Positions 5,016 to 11,792 of a stretch of DNA of 11,813 bases are shown piece by piece. The stretch spans positions 1 through 11,813 of the forward strand of contig JAEWWF010000132.1 of the NCBI GenBank assembly GCA_023396465.1. The letters run 5' to 3'. The first letter of the stretch is position 1; each line of letters begins with the position of its first letter. The DNA is from Pseudomonadota bacterium (GTDB lineage Bacteria > Pseudomonadota > Alphaproteobacteria > Rhodospirillales > Rhodospirillaceae). The notes below the pieces were generated by a model. The model was not told the origin of the DNA and made no database searches. It saw only the letters and a list, made by a program, of their open reading frames with translations. Made by a program: the position numbers and the translations under genes.

Positions 5016-7883
5016 ATGGTCATGTCCTCCGCCGCCCAGGCATCGCCGCAAACGCTGTTTCGCTGGATCTGGCGCTCCTACGCCCGTACCGCGTTGGTGC
5101 CGCTGCTGGCGGTGGAACTGCTGCTGATTGGTGCCTACTTCAGCACCAACCTGCTGACCAAGAACGCAAATATCGCCTCCATCCGGGCGACGGCGGAGCA
5201 GTCGCTCCAAGAGGTGGCGCGCCTGAACGCGGCGGCGGTGGACGAGAAGCTGGTGGCTGTGCGGGGGCTGGCCGAGGTGTTGCGCCAGCAGGTGCGGGAG
5301 GTGCAGTTCGCCGACCCGCCGCCGCCCGCGCCGTCCGACGAAGCAGGGCGCTTCACCTTCGACCCGACCGGTGTGGTCTATTACACCCGCGAGGATGTCG
5401 GGCGTGGCGCCGGCTTCTATTCGGGTGTGGTGCCGGTGACGCCGGAGATGCAGGACAAGGCGGTGCGGCTGGCCGCCGTCGATCCCATCCTGCGCGATAT
5501 CACCCGTGCCAACCCGCTGGTGGTGCAGAGCTATTACAACACCTGGGACAGCTACAACCGCATCTACCCGTTCTTCGACACGCTGAGCCAGTACGCCCCG
5601 CGCCTCGACATCCCCAGCTTCAACTTCTATTACGAGGCCGATGCCGCCCATAACCCCGACCGCGCCGTGGTGTGGACCGACGCCTATGTCGACCCCGCCG
5701 GCCAGGGCTGGCTGATTTCCGCCATCGCGCCGGTCTATGGCGGGGATGCCCTGGAAGGCGTTGTCGGCCTCGACATCACCATCGACACCATCGTCGAGCG
5801 CATTCTCGACATCCGCACGCCTTGGGGCGGTTACGCGGTGATGGTGGGGCGGGACGGCACCATCCTGGCGATGCCGCCGGCGGCCGAGGACAGTCTCGGC
5901 CTGCGCGAGGTGGGGAAGCATTCCTACGAGGAGGCGATCCGCGCCAATACCTTCAAGCCGGAGGATTATTCCCTCGCCCGCATCGCCGATCTAAGCGGAC
6001 TGCCGGTGATGGACGGTCAGGGCTCCGGTGCCGCCACTTTGCTTGGCGAACCGCATCTGGTGGCGTGGCAGTCGGTGCCAGCCACAGACTGGCACCTCAT
6101 CGTGTTCGTGCCGGAGCGCGATCTGTTCGCCGCCGCCGTCGCCGTCGGCGACCGCTTCGACCGGCTGGGCTACGCCATGGTGGCGGCGCTGGTGGTGTTC
6201 TACGCGCTGTTCTTCACCGTGCTGTGGTTTTCCGCCCGCCGCCATGCCCGTAGCCTGGCGCGGCCGCTGGAGGCGGTGGCGGTGGCCGCTGGCCGCATCG
6301 CCCATGGCGACTTCCGCCAGACCCTGCCGCCATCAAGCATCCGCGAAGTGGCGGCGGTGGGGCAGGCGGTGGTCGAGATGGGCGGCGAACTGGGGGACAA
6401 GACCGCCCGACTGTTGGCCACCAGCCGGTCGTTGGAGGAATCCGATGCCTTCCGCCGCGCCCTCATCGAGAACCTGCCGGTGCCGGTGGTGCTCTATCGC
6501 GCCGGCGATCCCGATGTGGTGATCGCCCACAACAGCGCTTATGACGCCCTGGTGGCGGAAGTCGGCCATACGCAGATACGCGATGCCCTGGTGGCCAGCG
6601 ACGGCGGCGAGACCGAGGAGGGCACCCTGGCGCTGACCCTCGGCGACCCGCCGCGCCGCTACAGCGGCCGCTTCACCCGGTTGGCCCATGGTGGCGAGCG
6701 CGGCGTGCTCTGCGTGCTGCTCGACGTCACGGTGCTGGAGGAAGCCCGCCGCCAGATCGCCCAGGCCCGCGACCGTGCCCTGGAGGCGGCGCGGGTCAAG
6801 TCGGAGTTCCTTGCCAAGGCCAGCCATGAGTTGCGCACGCCGCTTAACGGCATCATCGGCCTGGCCGAGGTGTGCAGCCACGAGGCCGATCCCGCCCGGA
6901 TGCAGCGCTCCATCGCCATGATCGCCCAGTCGGGTCAGGCACTGCTCGGGCTGGTGGAGGATCTGCTGACCATGTCGTCGCTGGACACCGGAACCCTGGT
7001 GCTCGATCGTCGCTGGGTGGTGCCGGGAAGTCTGTTGGACGACTTGGTGGAGGGCTTCCGCCCCACCGCCGAGGAGCGCGGCCTAACCCTCGCGCTGCTG
7101 CCCGGCCCCGGTTTGCAACTGCGGGTGCTGGCGGCCGGTCAGCAGGTGCGGCAGGTGGTCACCCATCTGGTCGCCAACGCGCTCAAGTTCACCGCCCGCG
7201 GTTCGGTCGCCGTCGTTGCCGATGTGGTGGGCGGCGGCGGAGACGATGCCGCCGCCGTGCTGACGGTGGTGGTGGAGGATACCGGCATCGGCTTGCCGGA
7301 GGGGCCCCTGGAGGCCCTGTTCGAGCCCTTCCACCAGGGCGAAAACGGCCTCGATCGCCGCTATGGCGGCTTCGGTCTGGGCCTGGCCGTCGCCCGCGAT
7401 CTGGCGGAGCGCATGGGCGGCAGCCTGACGGCCCAGCGCCGCAGCCCGAGCGGCAGCCGCTTCACCCTGATGGTGCCGGTCAGCGTCGACACCGGCGCCG
7501 CCGACCGGCCGCTGCCGCCGGTGGCACGCGCTCTGCTGTGCGGCTTCGACCGCACCACCGAGGCGCTGTTGGTGGCCATCCTGGGTAAGCTCGACCTGCC
7601 GGTGGATACCGCCGCGGCTGGCGAGGCCTCCCGACTGCTGTCGCCCCGTGGTGATGACCTGGTCATCCTGCCGGCCCTGACGGCGGCCGACGTGGACGGC
7701 CTGCGCCGGCTGTTGACCGCCCATGCCGACCTGCGGGTCCTGGCGGTCACCGACCCGACGGCCGACGATCTGACCGAGCGCCTGAAGCGTCTCGCCATCC
7801 CCATGCTGCCATTGCCGATCACCCCACGCGGGGTCGAGGCGGTGGTGGAACCCTTCCGCCTTCCGGCGCCGTCGGATACCTGA
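5016..7883 (+). CDS. Membrane sensor histidine kinase (Cache-HAMP-PAS-HisKA-HATPase) with degenerate receiver domain
   Basis: A 955-residue protein. TM1 is at about 24-44 and TM2 at about 386-406. The roughly 340-residue periplasmic part between them resembles a double Cache (dCache) ligand domain, with WTDAYVDPAGQGW at 220-232 and a following IAPVYGG. A HAMP segment (407-460) and a PAS-like region (about 475-590) precede the HisKA box KASHELRTPLNG with H604. The ATPase domain has the N box around N721, DTGIG at 755-759 and FGLGLAV near 790. The tail (836-955) looks like a receiver fold, but proline 886 or a neighbour sits where the phospho-Asp belongs, and the early Asp pair and the conserved Lys are also missing. 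The start at 5016 (ATG-GTC-ATG) was chosen because the 42 upstream in-frame residues from a GTG look non-coding; its ribosome site is weak. It diverges from paaA, so sensing of an aromatic or organic acid is possible but unproven. No partner regulator is adjacent. Confidence 0.88.
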   Translation: MVMSSAAQASPQTLFRWIWRSYARTALVPLLAVELLLIGAYFSTNLLTKNANIASIRATAEQSLQEVARLNAAAVDEKLVAVRGLAEVLRQQVREVQFADPPPPAPSDEAGRFTFDPTGVVYYTREDVGRGAGFYSGVVPVTPEMQDKAVRLAAVDPILRDITRANPLVVQSYYNTWDSYNRIYPFFDTLSQYAPRLDIPSFNFYYEADAAHNPDRAVVWTDAYVDPAGQGWLISAIAPVYGGDALEGVVGLDITIDTIVERILDIRTPWGGYAVMVGRDGTILAMPPAAEDSLGLREVGKHSYEEAIRANTFKPEDYSLARIADLSGLPVMDGQGSGAATLLGEPHLVAWQSVPATDWHLIVFVPERDLFAAAVAVGDRFDRLGYAMVAALVVFYALFFTVLWFSARRHARSLARPLEAVAVAAGRIAHGDFRQTLPPSSIREVAAVGQAVVEMGGELGDKTARLLATSRSLEESDAFRRALIENLPVPVVLYRAGDPDVVIAHNSAYDALVAEVGHTQIRDALVASDGGETEEGTLALTLGDPPRRYSGRFTRLAHGGERGVLCVLLDVTVLEEARRQIAQARDRALEAARVKSEFLAKASHELRTPLNGIIGLAEVCSHEADPARMQRSIAMIAQSGQALLGLVEDLLTMSSLDTGTLVLDRRWVVPGSLLDDLVEGFRPTAEERGLTLALLPGPGLQLRVLAAGQQVRQVVTHLVANALKFTARGSVAVVADVVGGGGDDAAAVLTVVVEDTGIGLPEGPLEALFEPFHQGENGLDRRYGGFGLGLAVARDLAERMGGSLTAQRRSPSGSRFTLMVPVSVDTGAADRPLPPVARALLCGFDRTTEALLVAILGKLDLPVDTAAAGEASRLLSPRGDDLVILPALTAADVDGLRRLLTAHADLRVLAVTDPTADDLTERLKRLAIPMLPLPITPRGVEAVVEPFRLPAPSDT

Positions 7884-7889
7884 GACGGG

Positions 7890-8351
7890 TCAGCCGCCGG
7901 CCGGCGCCGTGGGCGTCAGCGCCTTGCGGAACCAGATCTGGCGGTGGCCGGGCGGGAAGTCCTCCAGCACGCCCCAGACGCCGTAGCCGTGCCGCTCGTA
8001 GAAGCCGGGCGCCTGGAAATCGTAAGTATAGAGACGCGACCAGCGGCAGCCGCGAGCCAGGGCCTCTTCCTCCGCCTGCCGCAGCAGCCGGCTGCCGAGG
8101 CCGCTGCCGCGCAGGCTGTCGTCGAGCCAGAGGTAGTCCACGTACAGCCATGCCCACTGGGTGTAGCCGGACAGGCCGGCGGCGATGGTGCCGTCGGCGC
8201 GGCGGGCGAACAGGCACAGGTCGCGGCGGTCGTAGGGCGGGCTGACGCGAACGTTGAACGCCTCCAGCCCGGCGTGCAGCGCCTTGAGGTCGGCGGCGGC
8301 GGGGGCATCGGTGAGGGTGACGGTGAGCCCGTCGGCGGTGGAAGCGGACAT
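7890..8351 (-). CDS. GNAT family N-acetyltransferase
   Basis: A 153-residue cytoplasmic acyltransferase of the GNAT fold, which moves an acetyl group from acetyl-CoA to an amine; the acceptor cannot be predicted. The acetyl-CoA-binding motif A is RGSGLGSRLL at 81-90, after the beta strand YVDYLWLDDSLRG. The C-terminal half YTYDFQAPGFYERHGYGVWG (109-128) with FYERHGY is characteristic of the fold. ATG at 8349-8351 is preceded by AAGGA at a 5-nt spacing; the longer in-frame extension lies in the divergent promoter region and was rejected. Its stop is only 6 nt from the kinase stop on the other strand. It diverges from the acyl-CoA ligase. Confidence 0.9.
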   Translation of the reverse strand: MSASTADGLTVTLTDAPAAADLKALHAGLEAFNVRVSPPYDRRDLCLFARRADGTIAAGLSGYTQWAWLYVDYLWLDDSLRGSGLGSRLLRQAEEEALARGCRWSRLYTYDFQAPGFYERHGYGVWGVLEDFPPGHRQIWFRKALTPTAPAGG

Positions 8352-8412
8352 GGGTATCCTTGAGGACAGCGAAGTCGCGCCGCAGATACAGGGGCGGAGG
8401 GCGCGCGGCAAG

Positions 8413-8426
8413 AGCCGTTCTCGGCT
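8413..8426. other. Small hairpin in the GNAT-ligase divergent region
   Basis: AGCCG and CGGCT pair around TTCT. On either strand it lies in the 191-nt gap between two divergent genes, so it may sit in the GNAT leader. There is no T run. It is of little weight in such GC-rich sequence. Confidence 0.2.
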
Positions 8427-8450
8427 ACGCCTCCCGATCCGCAAGATTGA

Positions 8451-8481
8451 CGTTTACGTAAACGGTAACCGCGCGTAGGCT
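8451..8481 (+). promoter_or_regulatory. Perfect 14-bp palindrome CGTTTACGTAAACG overlapping a candidate ligase promoter
   Basis: The 14 bases at 8451-8464 are an exact palindrome. A candidate promoter overlaps it: TTTACG (8453-8458), 17 nt, then TAGGCT (8476-8481), about 60 nt before the ligase start codon. An alternative -35, TTGACG (8447-8452), also overlaps. TTTACGTAAA-type palindromes are, as I recall, typical of regulators of fatty-acid and branched-chain amino acid breakdown in Proteobacteria (LiuR- and TetR-like proteins). The identity is not certain. The site could also control the divergent GNAT gene. Confidence 0.55.
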
Positions 8482-8542
8482 TCTTGCCGCCGTGCGTCCA
8501 AAGGCTGCGGCACCGAAAAAAGACGGGAGGAGTTGCTTCGCC

Positions 8543-10252
8543 ATGACCGACACCATGGGGGCCACGGGCCTGCCAAGCTATGTCCACGGCGCCAGCGAGA
8601 CGCCGCTGATCGGCGACACCATCGGCCGCCACTTCGACAAGGCCGCCGCCCGCTGGCCCGATACCGAGGCGCTGGTGGTCCGCCACCAGGGGGTGCGCTG
8701 GACCTATGCCGAGTTGAAGCGGCAGGTGGACGACGTCGCCGCCGGCCTGCTGGCGCTGGGGCTGGAGCCCGGCGACCGGGTCGGTATCTGGTCGCCCAAT
8801 ACCGCCGAGTGGTGCGTGACCCAGTTCGCCACCGCCAAGGCCGGGCTGGTGCTGGTCAACATCAACCCCAGCTATCGGCTGTCGGAACTGGAGTACGCGC
8901 TCACCAAGGTCGGCTGCAAGGCACTGATCCTGGCGGACAGCTTCAAGTCCTCCAACTACATCGAGATGATCCGCACCCTGGCGCCGGAGCTGGACCGCTG
9001 CTCCCCCGGTGCGCTGAAGGCGGCGCGGCTGCCTGATCTGCGGGTGGTGATCCACCTTGGCGCCGATCACATCCATGGCCTGTATGCCTTCCACCAGATC
9101 GCCGAAGCGGCCGATGACGCGGCGCGGCGGCGAGTGGCCTCGTTGGCCGACCGTTTGCAGTTCGACGACCCCATCAACATCCAGTTCACCAGCGGCACCA
9201 CCGGCTTCCCCAAGGGGGCGACGCTCACCCACCACAACATCCTCAACAACGGCTTCTTCGTCGGCGAGGCGATCCGCCTGCGGCACGGCGACCGGCTGTG
9301 CATCCCGGTGCCGCTGTACCATTGTTTCGGCATGGTGATGGGCAACCTGGGCTGCATCACCCATGGCGCCACCATGGTCTACCCGTCGGAAGCCTTCGAC
9401 CCGCTGGCGGTGCTGGAGGCGGTGGAACGCGAGAAATGCACCGGCCTTTATGGCGTGCCGACCATGTTCATCGCCCAGTTGGACCACCCGGAGTTCAACC
9501 GCTTCGACCTGTCGAGCCTGCGTACCGGCATCATGGCCGGTAGCCCGTGCCCCATCGAGGTGATGAAGCGGGTGATCCGTGATCTCAACATGGAGCAGGT
9601 GACCATCGCCTACGGCATGACCGAAACCAGCCCGGTCAGCTTCCAGTCGGCGGTGGACGATGCGCTGGACAAGCGGGTGTCCACGGTCGGCCGGGTGCAG
9701 CCGCACATCGAGGTGAAGATCGTCGACCTGGAAGGCAACATCGTGCCGCGTGGAACCGCCGGCGAACTCTGCACGCGCGGCTATTCGGTCATGCTTGGGT
9801 ATTGGGATGACGAGGAGAAAACGCGCGAGGCCATCGACGCCGCCGGCTGGATGCACACCGGCGACCTGGCGGTAATCGATGACGAGGGCTATTGCAACAT
9901 CGTCGGCCGCATCAAGGATCTGGTTATCCGCGGCGGTGAGAATATTTATCCGCGCGAGGTGGAAGAGTTCCTGTACCGCCACCCGGCCATCAACGATGTG
10001 CAGGTGATCGGCGTGCCGGACAAGAAGTACGGCGAGGAGCTTTGCGCCTGCATTCGACTCCGAGAAGGTCATGAGGTGACGGAGGAAGAGATCCGCACCT
10101 TCTGCAAAGGGCAGATCGCCCACTACAAGATCCCGAAGTACATCCGCTTCGTTGATGAATTCCCGATGACAGTTACGGGGAAGATCCAAAAGTTCATCAT
10201 GCGCAAGATGATTGCCGAGGAACTTGGGCTCGCGGAAGAAAAAACCGCCTGA
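8543..10252 (+). CDS. AMP-binding acyl-CoA ligase (ACSF2/medium-chain acyl-CoA synthetase type)
   Basis: A 569-residue ANL-superfamily adenylating enzyme that would activate a carboxylic acid with ATP and CoA. It has the P-loop FTSGTTGFPKG at 215-225, YGMTE at 357-361, HTGD at 438-441, the hinge region GRIKDLVIRGGENIYP at 455-470 and the C-terminal catalytic lysine K547 in TVTGKIQKF. Length and motifs resemble ACSF2-like medium-chain or broad acyl-CoA synthetases. It is not PaaK, which is about 440 residues with different motifs. It could still accept aryl acids. The ATG at 8543 follows GGGAGGAG by about 10 nt; a GTG at 8492 would add 17 residues ahead of the ribosome site and was rejected. 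The gene is monocistronic, with a palindromic operator before it and a terminator after it. Confidence 0.92.
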   Translation: MTDTMGATGLPSYVHGASETPLIGDTIGRHFDKAAARWPDTEALVVRHQGVRWTYAELKRQVDDVAAGLLALGLEPGDRVGIWSPNTAEWCVTQFATAKAGLVLVNINPSYRLSELEYALTKVGCKALILADSFKSSNYIEMIRTLAPELDRCSPGALKAARLPDLRVVIHLGADHIHGLYAFHQIAEAADDAARRRVASLADRLQFDDPINIQFTSGTTGFPKGATLTHHNILNNGFFVGEAIRLRHGDRLCIPVPLYHCFGMVMGNLGCITHGATMVYPSEAFDPLAVLEAVEREKCTGLYGVPTMFIAQLDHPEFNRFDLSSLRTGIMAGSPCPIEVMKRVIRDLNMEQVTIAYGMTETSPVSFQSAVDDALDKRVSTVGRVQPHIEVKIVDLEGNIVPRGTAGELCTRGYSVMLGYWDDEEKTREAIDAAGWMHTGDLAVIDDEGYCNIVGRIKDLVIRGGENIYPREVEEFLYRHPAINDVQVIGVPDKKYGEELCACIRLREGHEVTEEEIRTFCKGQIAHYKIPKYIRFVDEFPMTVTGKIQKFIMRKMIAEELGLAEEKTA

Positions 10253-10276
10253 GTTTTGCTCTGCGGTAAATGCAAG

Positions 10277-10314
10277 GCCGCCCGGTCATTTCTGCATGGC
10301 CGGGCGGCTTTTTT
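10277..10314 (+). terminator. Intrinsic terminator after the acyl-CoA ligase gene
   Basis: GCCGCCCGG (10277-10285) pairs perfectly with CCGGGCGGC (10300-10308) around a 14-nt loop that can pair further. Six T follow at 10309-10314. It begins 24 nt past the ligase stop codon and separates that gene from the riboswitch-gdx unit. Confidence 0.93.
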
Positions 10315-10365
10315 GCCTTGTTACATCTGCTTCGCGATGGCATCACCTGTCCCACACACGCTTCC

Positions 10366-10426
10366 GCGGGGACGACCCCGCCGCCGCACTCTGGCGTTGT
10401 GAAGCCTGGGCAGGGACGGCCCTGCC
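10366..10426 (+). promoter_or_regulatory. Guanidine-II (mini-ykkC) riboswitch upstream of gdx
   Basis: Two hairpins carry the diagnostic ACGR tetraloops. The first is GCGGGG-ACGA-CCCCGC (10366-10381), six pairs. The second is GGCAGGG-ACGG-CCCTGCC (10409-10426), seven pairs. A 27-nt linker separates them. The ribosome-binding GGAGG (10434-10438) starts 8 nt after the second stem and lies 7 nt before the gdx start codon, fitting translational control. In the known class, each loop binds one guanidinium ion and ligand binding turns expression on. A stretch CCGC at the 3' side of the first stem could pair with GCGG of the ribosome site in the off state; that is a guess. No strong promoter was recognised upstream; TTGTTA at 10318-10323 is a weak -35 candidate. 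Confidence 0.93.
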
Positions 10427-10445
10427 ATGACGCGGAGGATGCGCC

Positions 10446-10766
10446 ATGGCATGGCTGGTTCTCTTTATTGCCGGTCTGTTCGAGATCGGCTGGGCAGTAG
10501 GCCTCAAGTACACGCAAGGGTTCACGCGCATCACGCCAACCGCGCTGACGGTGGGGGCGATGGCGGTGAGTTTCATTCTGCTGGCAACGGCTCTGCGGAG
10601 CCTGCCGCTCGGCACCGCTTATGCGGTGTGGACCGGCATCGGCACCGTGGGTACGGCAGTGGTGGGCATCGTGCTGTTCGCTGAAAGCGCGGCGCCCCTC
10701 CGACTGCTGTGCATCGGGCTCGTCCTTGCCGGCATCGTCGGGCTGAAGCTGGTGCCGGGAGACTGA
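10446..10766 (+). CDS. gdx: Guanidinium exporter Gdx (SugE-type small multidrug resistance protein)
   Basis: A 106-residue inner-membrane protein with four predicted membrane helices (about 2-20, 30-49, 56-78, 84-102). It is very like the SugE/Gdx subgroup of SMR transporters. The proton- and substrate-binding E13 is in GLFEIGWA, with W16, Y59 and W62 in GTAYAVWTGIG. Gdx proteins work as dual-topology dimers that exchange guanidinium for protons, rather than as broad drug pumps like EmrE. The guanidine-II riboswitch in its leader independently supports this role. ATG at 10446 has GGAGG at a 7-nt spacing. A small gene follows 40 nt downstream in the same direction. Confidence 0.96.
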   Translation: MAWLVLFIAGLFEIGWAVGLKYTQGFTRITPTALTVGAMAVSFILLATALRSLPLGTAYAVWTGIGTVGTAVVGIVLFAESAAPLRLLCIGLVLAGIVGLKLVPGD

Positions 10767-10776
10767 GCCGTCTCCC
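10757..10776 (+). other. Hairpin spanning the gdx stop codon
   Basis: GGGAGAC (10757-10763) and GTCTCCC (10770-10776) form a perfect 7-bp stem with the gdx TGA in its 6-nt loop. No T run follows, so it is not a normal terminator. It could reduce expression of, or stabilise RNA upstream of, the next small gene. Confidence 0.45.
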
Positions 10777-10806
10777 GCGCCCCAGGACGGGCAACAGGGA
10801 CGGGGC

Positions 10807-11088
10807 ATGAAGCGGCATCATGGCGAGCTGGCGGAAGACATCGCGCGAACACGGCAGGCCCTGGAGGCCGAGGCCGGAGCTTCTCTGGCGGTCGCCGTGC
10901 CGATGAACCTGGAAATGGCGGCCACCGCCGCCGCGCTCGGCAGCCTTGACGTGGCCCGTTTCTACGTCGGACGTGCTCTGGCTGCCCATGGCCCCGCCGA
11001 TCCCGCCTGCCGTATCGCCGAGCGTCTTCTGGCGCTGGATGCCCGTGTGCGGGCCTTCGGCGCTCCGCTCGGGCTGGTGGCGGAGTAG
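10807..11088 (+). CDS. Small protein of unknown function, downstream of gdx
   Basis: Not recognised. It would encode 93 residues, rich in Ala, Leu, Arg and Glu, with no signal peptide or membrane helix. The predicted pattern is helical throughout. The N terminus MKRHHGELAEDIARTRQALEAE is charged and could form a coiled coil. The middle and end (ATAAALGSLDVARFYVGRALAAH, AERLLALDARVRAF) recall helix-hairpin repeats of TPR kind, though too short to call. Third codon positions are mostly G or C like its neighbours, so it is likely real. AGGGACGGGG precedes the ATG. It follows gdx by 40 nt and could be under the same guanidine control. Its stop is 11 nt from the convergent livF stop. Confidence 0.6.
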   Translation: MKRHHGELAEDIARTRQALEAEAGASLAVAVPMNLEMAATAAALGSLDVARFYVGRALAAHGPADPACRIAERLLALDARVRAFGAPLGLVAE

Positions 11089-11099
11089 GGGCGGCGGCG

Positions 11100-11792
11100 T
11101 CACACCGCCAGATGCCGCCGTTGCAGGTCCGGGTTGGCGTGCAGGGCAGCGGTGGTGCCCGCCCAGGCAACCTGCCCCTTGGTCAGCACCACGGCGCGGT
11201 CGGCCAGCGCCAGCACCGCCTGCAAGCGGCTGTCGGCCAGCAGGATGGCCTGTCCTTCCGCTTTCAGCCGCGCCAGCGTCGCCCATATTTCCCGCCGGAT
11301 GACCGGCGCCAGCCCCTCTGTCGCCTCGTCCAGGATCAGCACCCTCGGGTTGGTCAGCAGGGCGCGGCCGATGGCCAGCATCTGCTGTTCGCCGCCGGAT
11401 AGCTGGTTGCCGAAGTTGCCCATGCGCTCCGCCAGGCGCGGGAACAGGGCGTAGACGTCGGCGAGGCTCCAGCGGCCGCCGGGCACGGCAGTGACACGCA
11501 GGTTCTCCGCCACCGTCAGGTTGGGAAACACCCGTCGCCCCTCCGGCACCAGCCCGAGGCCGAGGCGGGCGCGGGCGTGGGCGGGCAGGGGGGTGACGTC
11601 GCGGCCGCCCATGCGGACTTCGCCGGCGGTGGCCGGCAGCATGCCCATCAGCGCCTTGATGGTGGTGGTCTTGCCCATGCCGTTGCGGCCGAGCAGGGCG
11701 ACGATCTCGCCTTCCGCCACGGCGATGTCGATGCCGTGCAGCACGCGGGCGTCGCCATAGCCGGCGCACAGGCCGAGGGCCTCGATCAGCAT
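11100..11792 (-). CDS. livF: Branched-chain amino acid type ABC transporter ATP-binding protein (LivF family)
   Basis: A 230-residue ABC ATPase, the usual LivF length, which would drive uptake of branched-chain amino acids or another organic acid or amide through a LivHM-type permease. Walker A is GRNGMGKT at 35-42, the Q-loop-equivalent region GLVPEGRRVFPNLTV is near 80-94, the signature LSGGEQQ is at 131-137 and Walker B VLILDEATEGLAP is at 151-163. Where many ABC ATPases have the switch histidine the sequence reads LLADSRLQ; loss of this His is common in the LivF group, so function is not excluded. The substrate is uncertain; the family also includes urea (UrtE) and aromatic-acid carriers. 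ATG at 11790-11792 overlaps the end of the preceding gene by 7 nt, so it is the last gene of an operon extending to the right. Confidence 0.9.
   Translation of the reverse strand: MLIEALGLCAGYGDARVLHGIDIAVAEGEIVALLGRNGMGKTTTIKALMGMLPATAGEVRMGGRDVTPLPAHARARLGLGLVPEGRRVFPNLTVAENLRVTAVPGGRWSLADVYALFPRLAERMGNFGNQLSGGEQQMLAIGRALLTNPRVLILDEATEGLAPVIRREIWATLARLKAEGQAILLADSRLQAVLALADRAVVLTKGQVAWAGTTAALHANPDLQRRHLAV

Noticed and set aside
7230..7256. Perfect 9-bp inverted repeat GGCGGCGGC/GCCGCCGCC
   Set aside because: It lies inside the kinase ATPase domain and comes from Gly and Ala codons of a loop, so it is probably compositional.
7916..10189. 757-codon minus-strand frame opposite the acyl-CoA ligase and across the GNAT gene
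   Set aside because: The ligase on the plus strand has all ANL motifs in order. The antisense product is unlike known proteins and crosses the divergent promoter region and GNAT in another frame.
8543..10252. Identification of the ligase as phenylacetate-CoA ligase PaaK
   Set aside because: PaaK is about 440 residues with a different motif set; this protein is 569 residues and of the ACSF2-like group.
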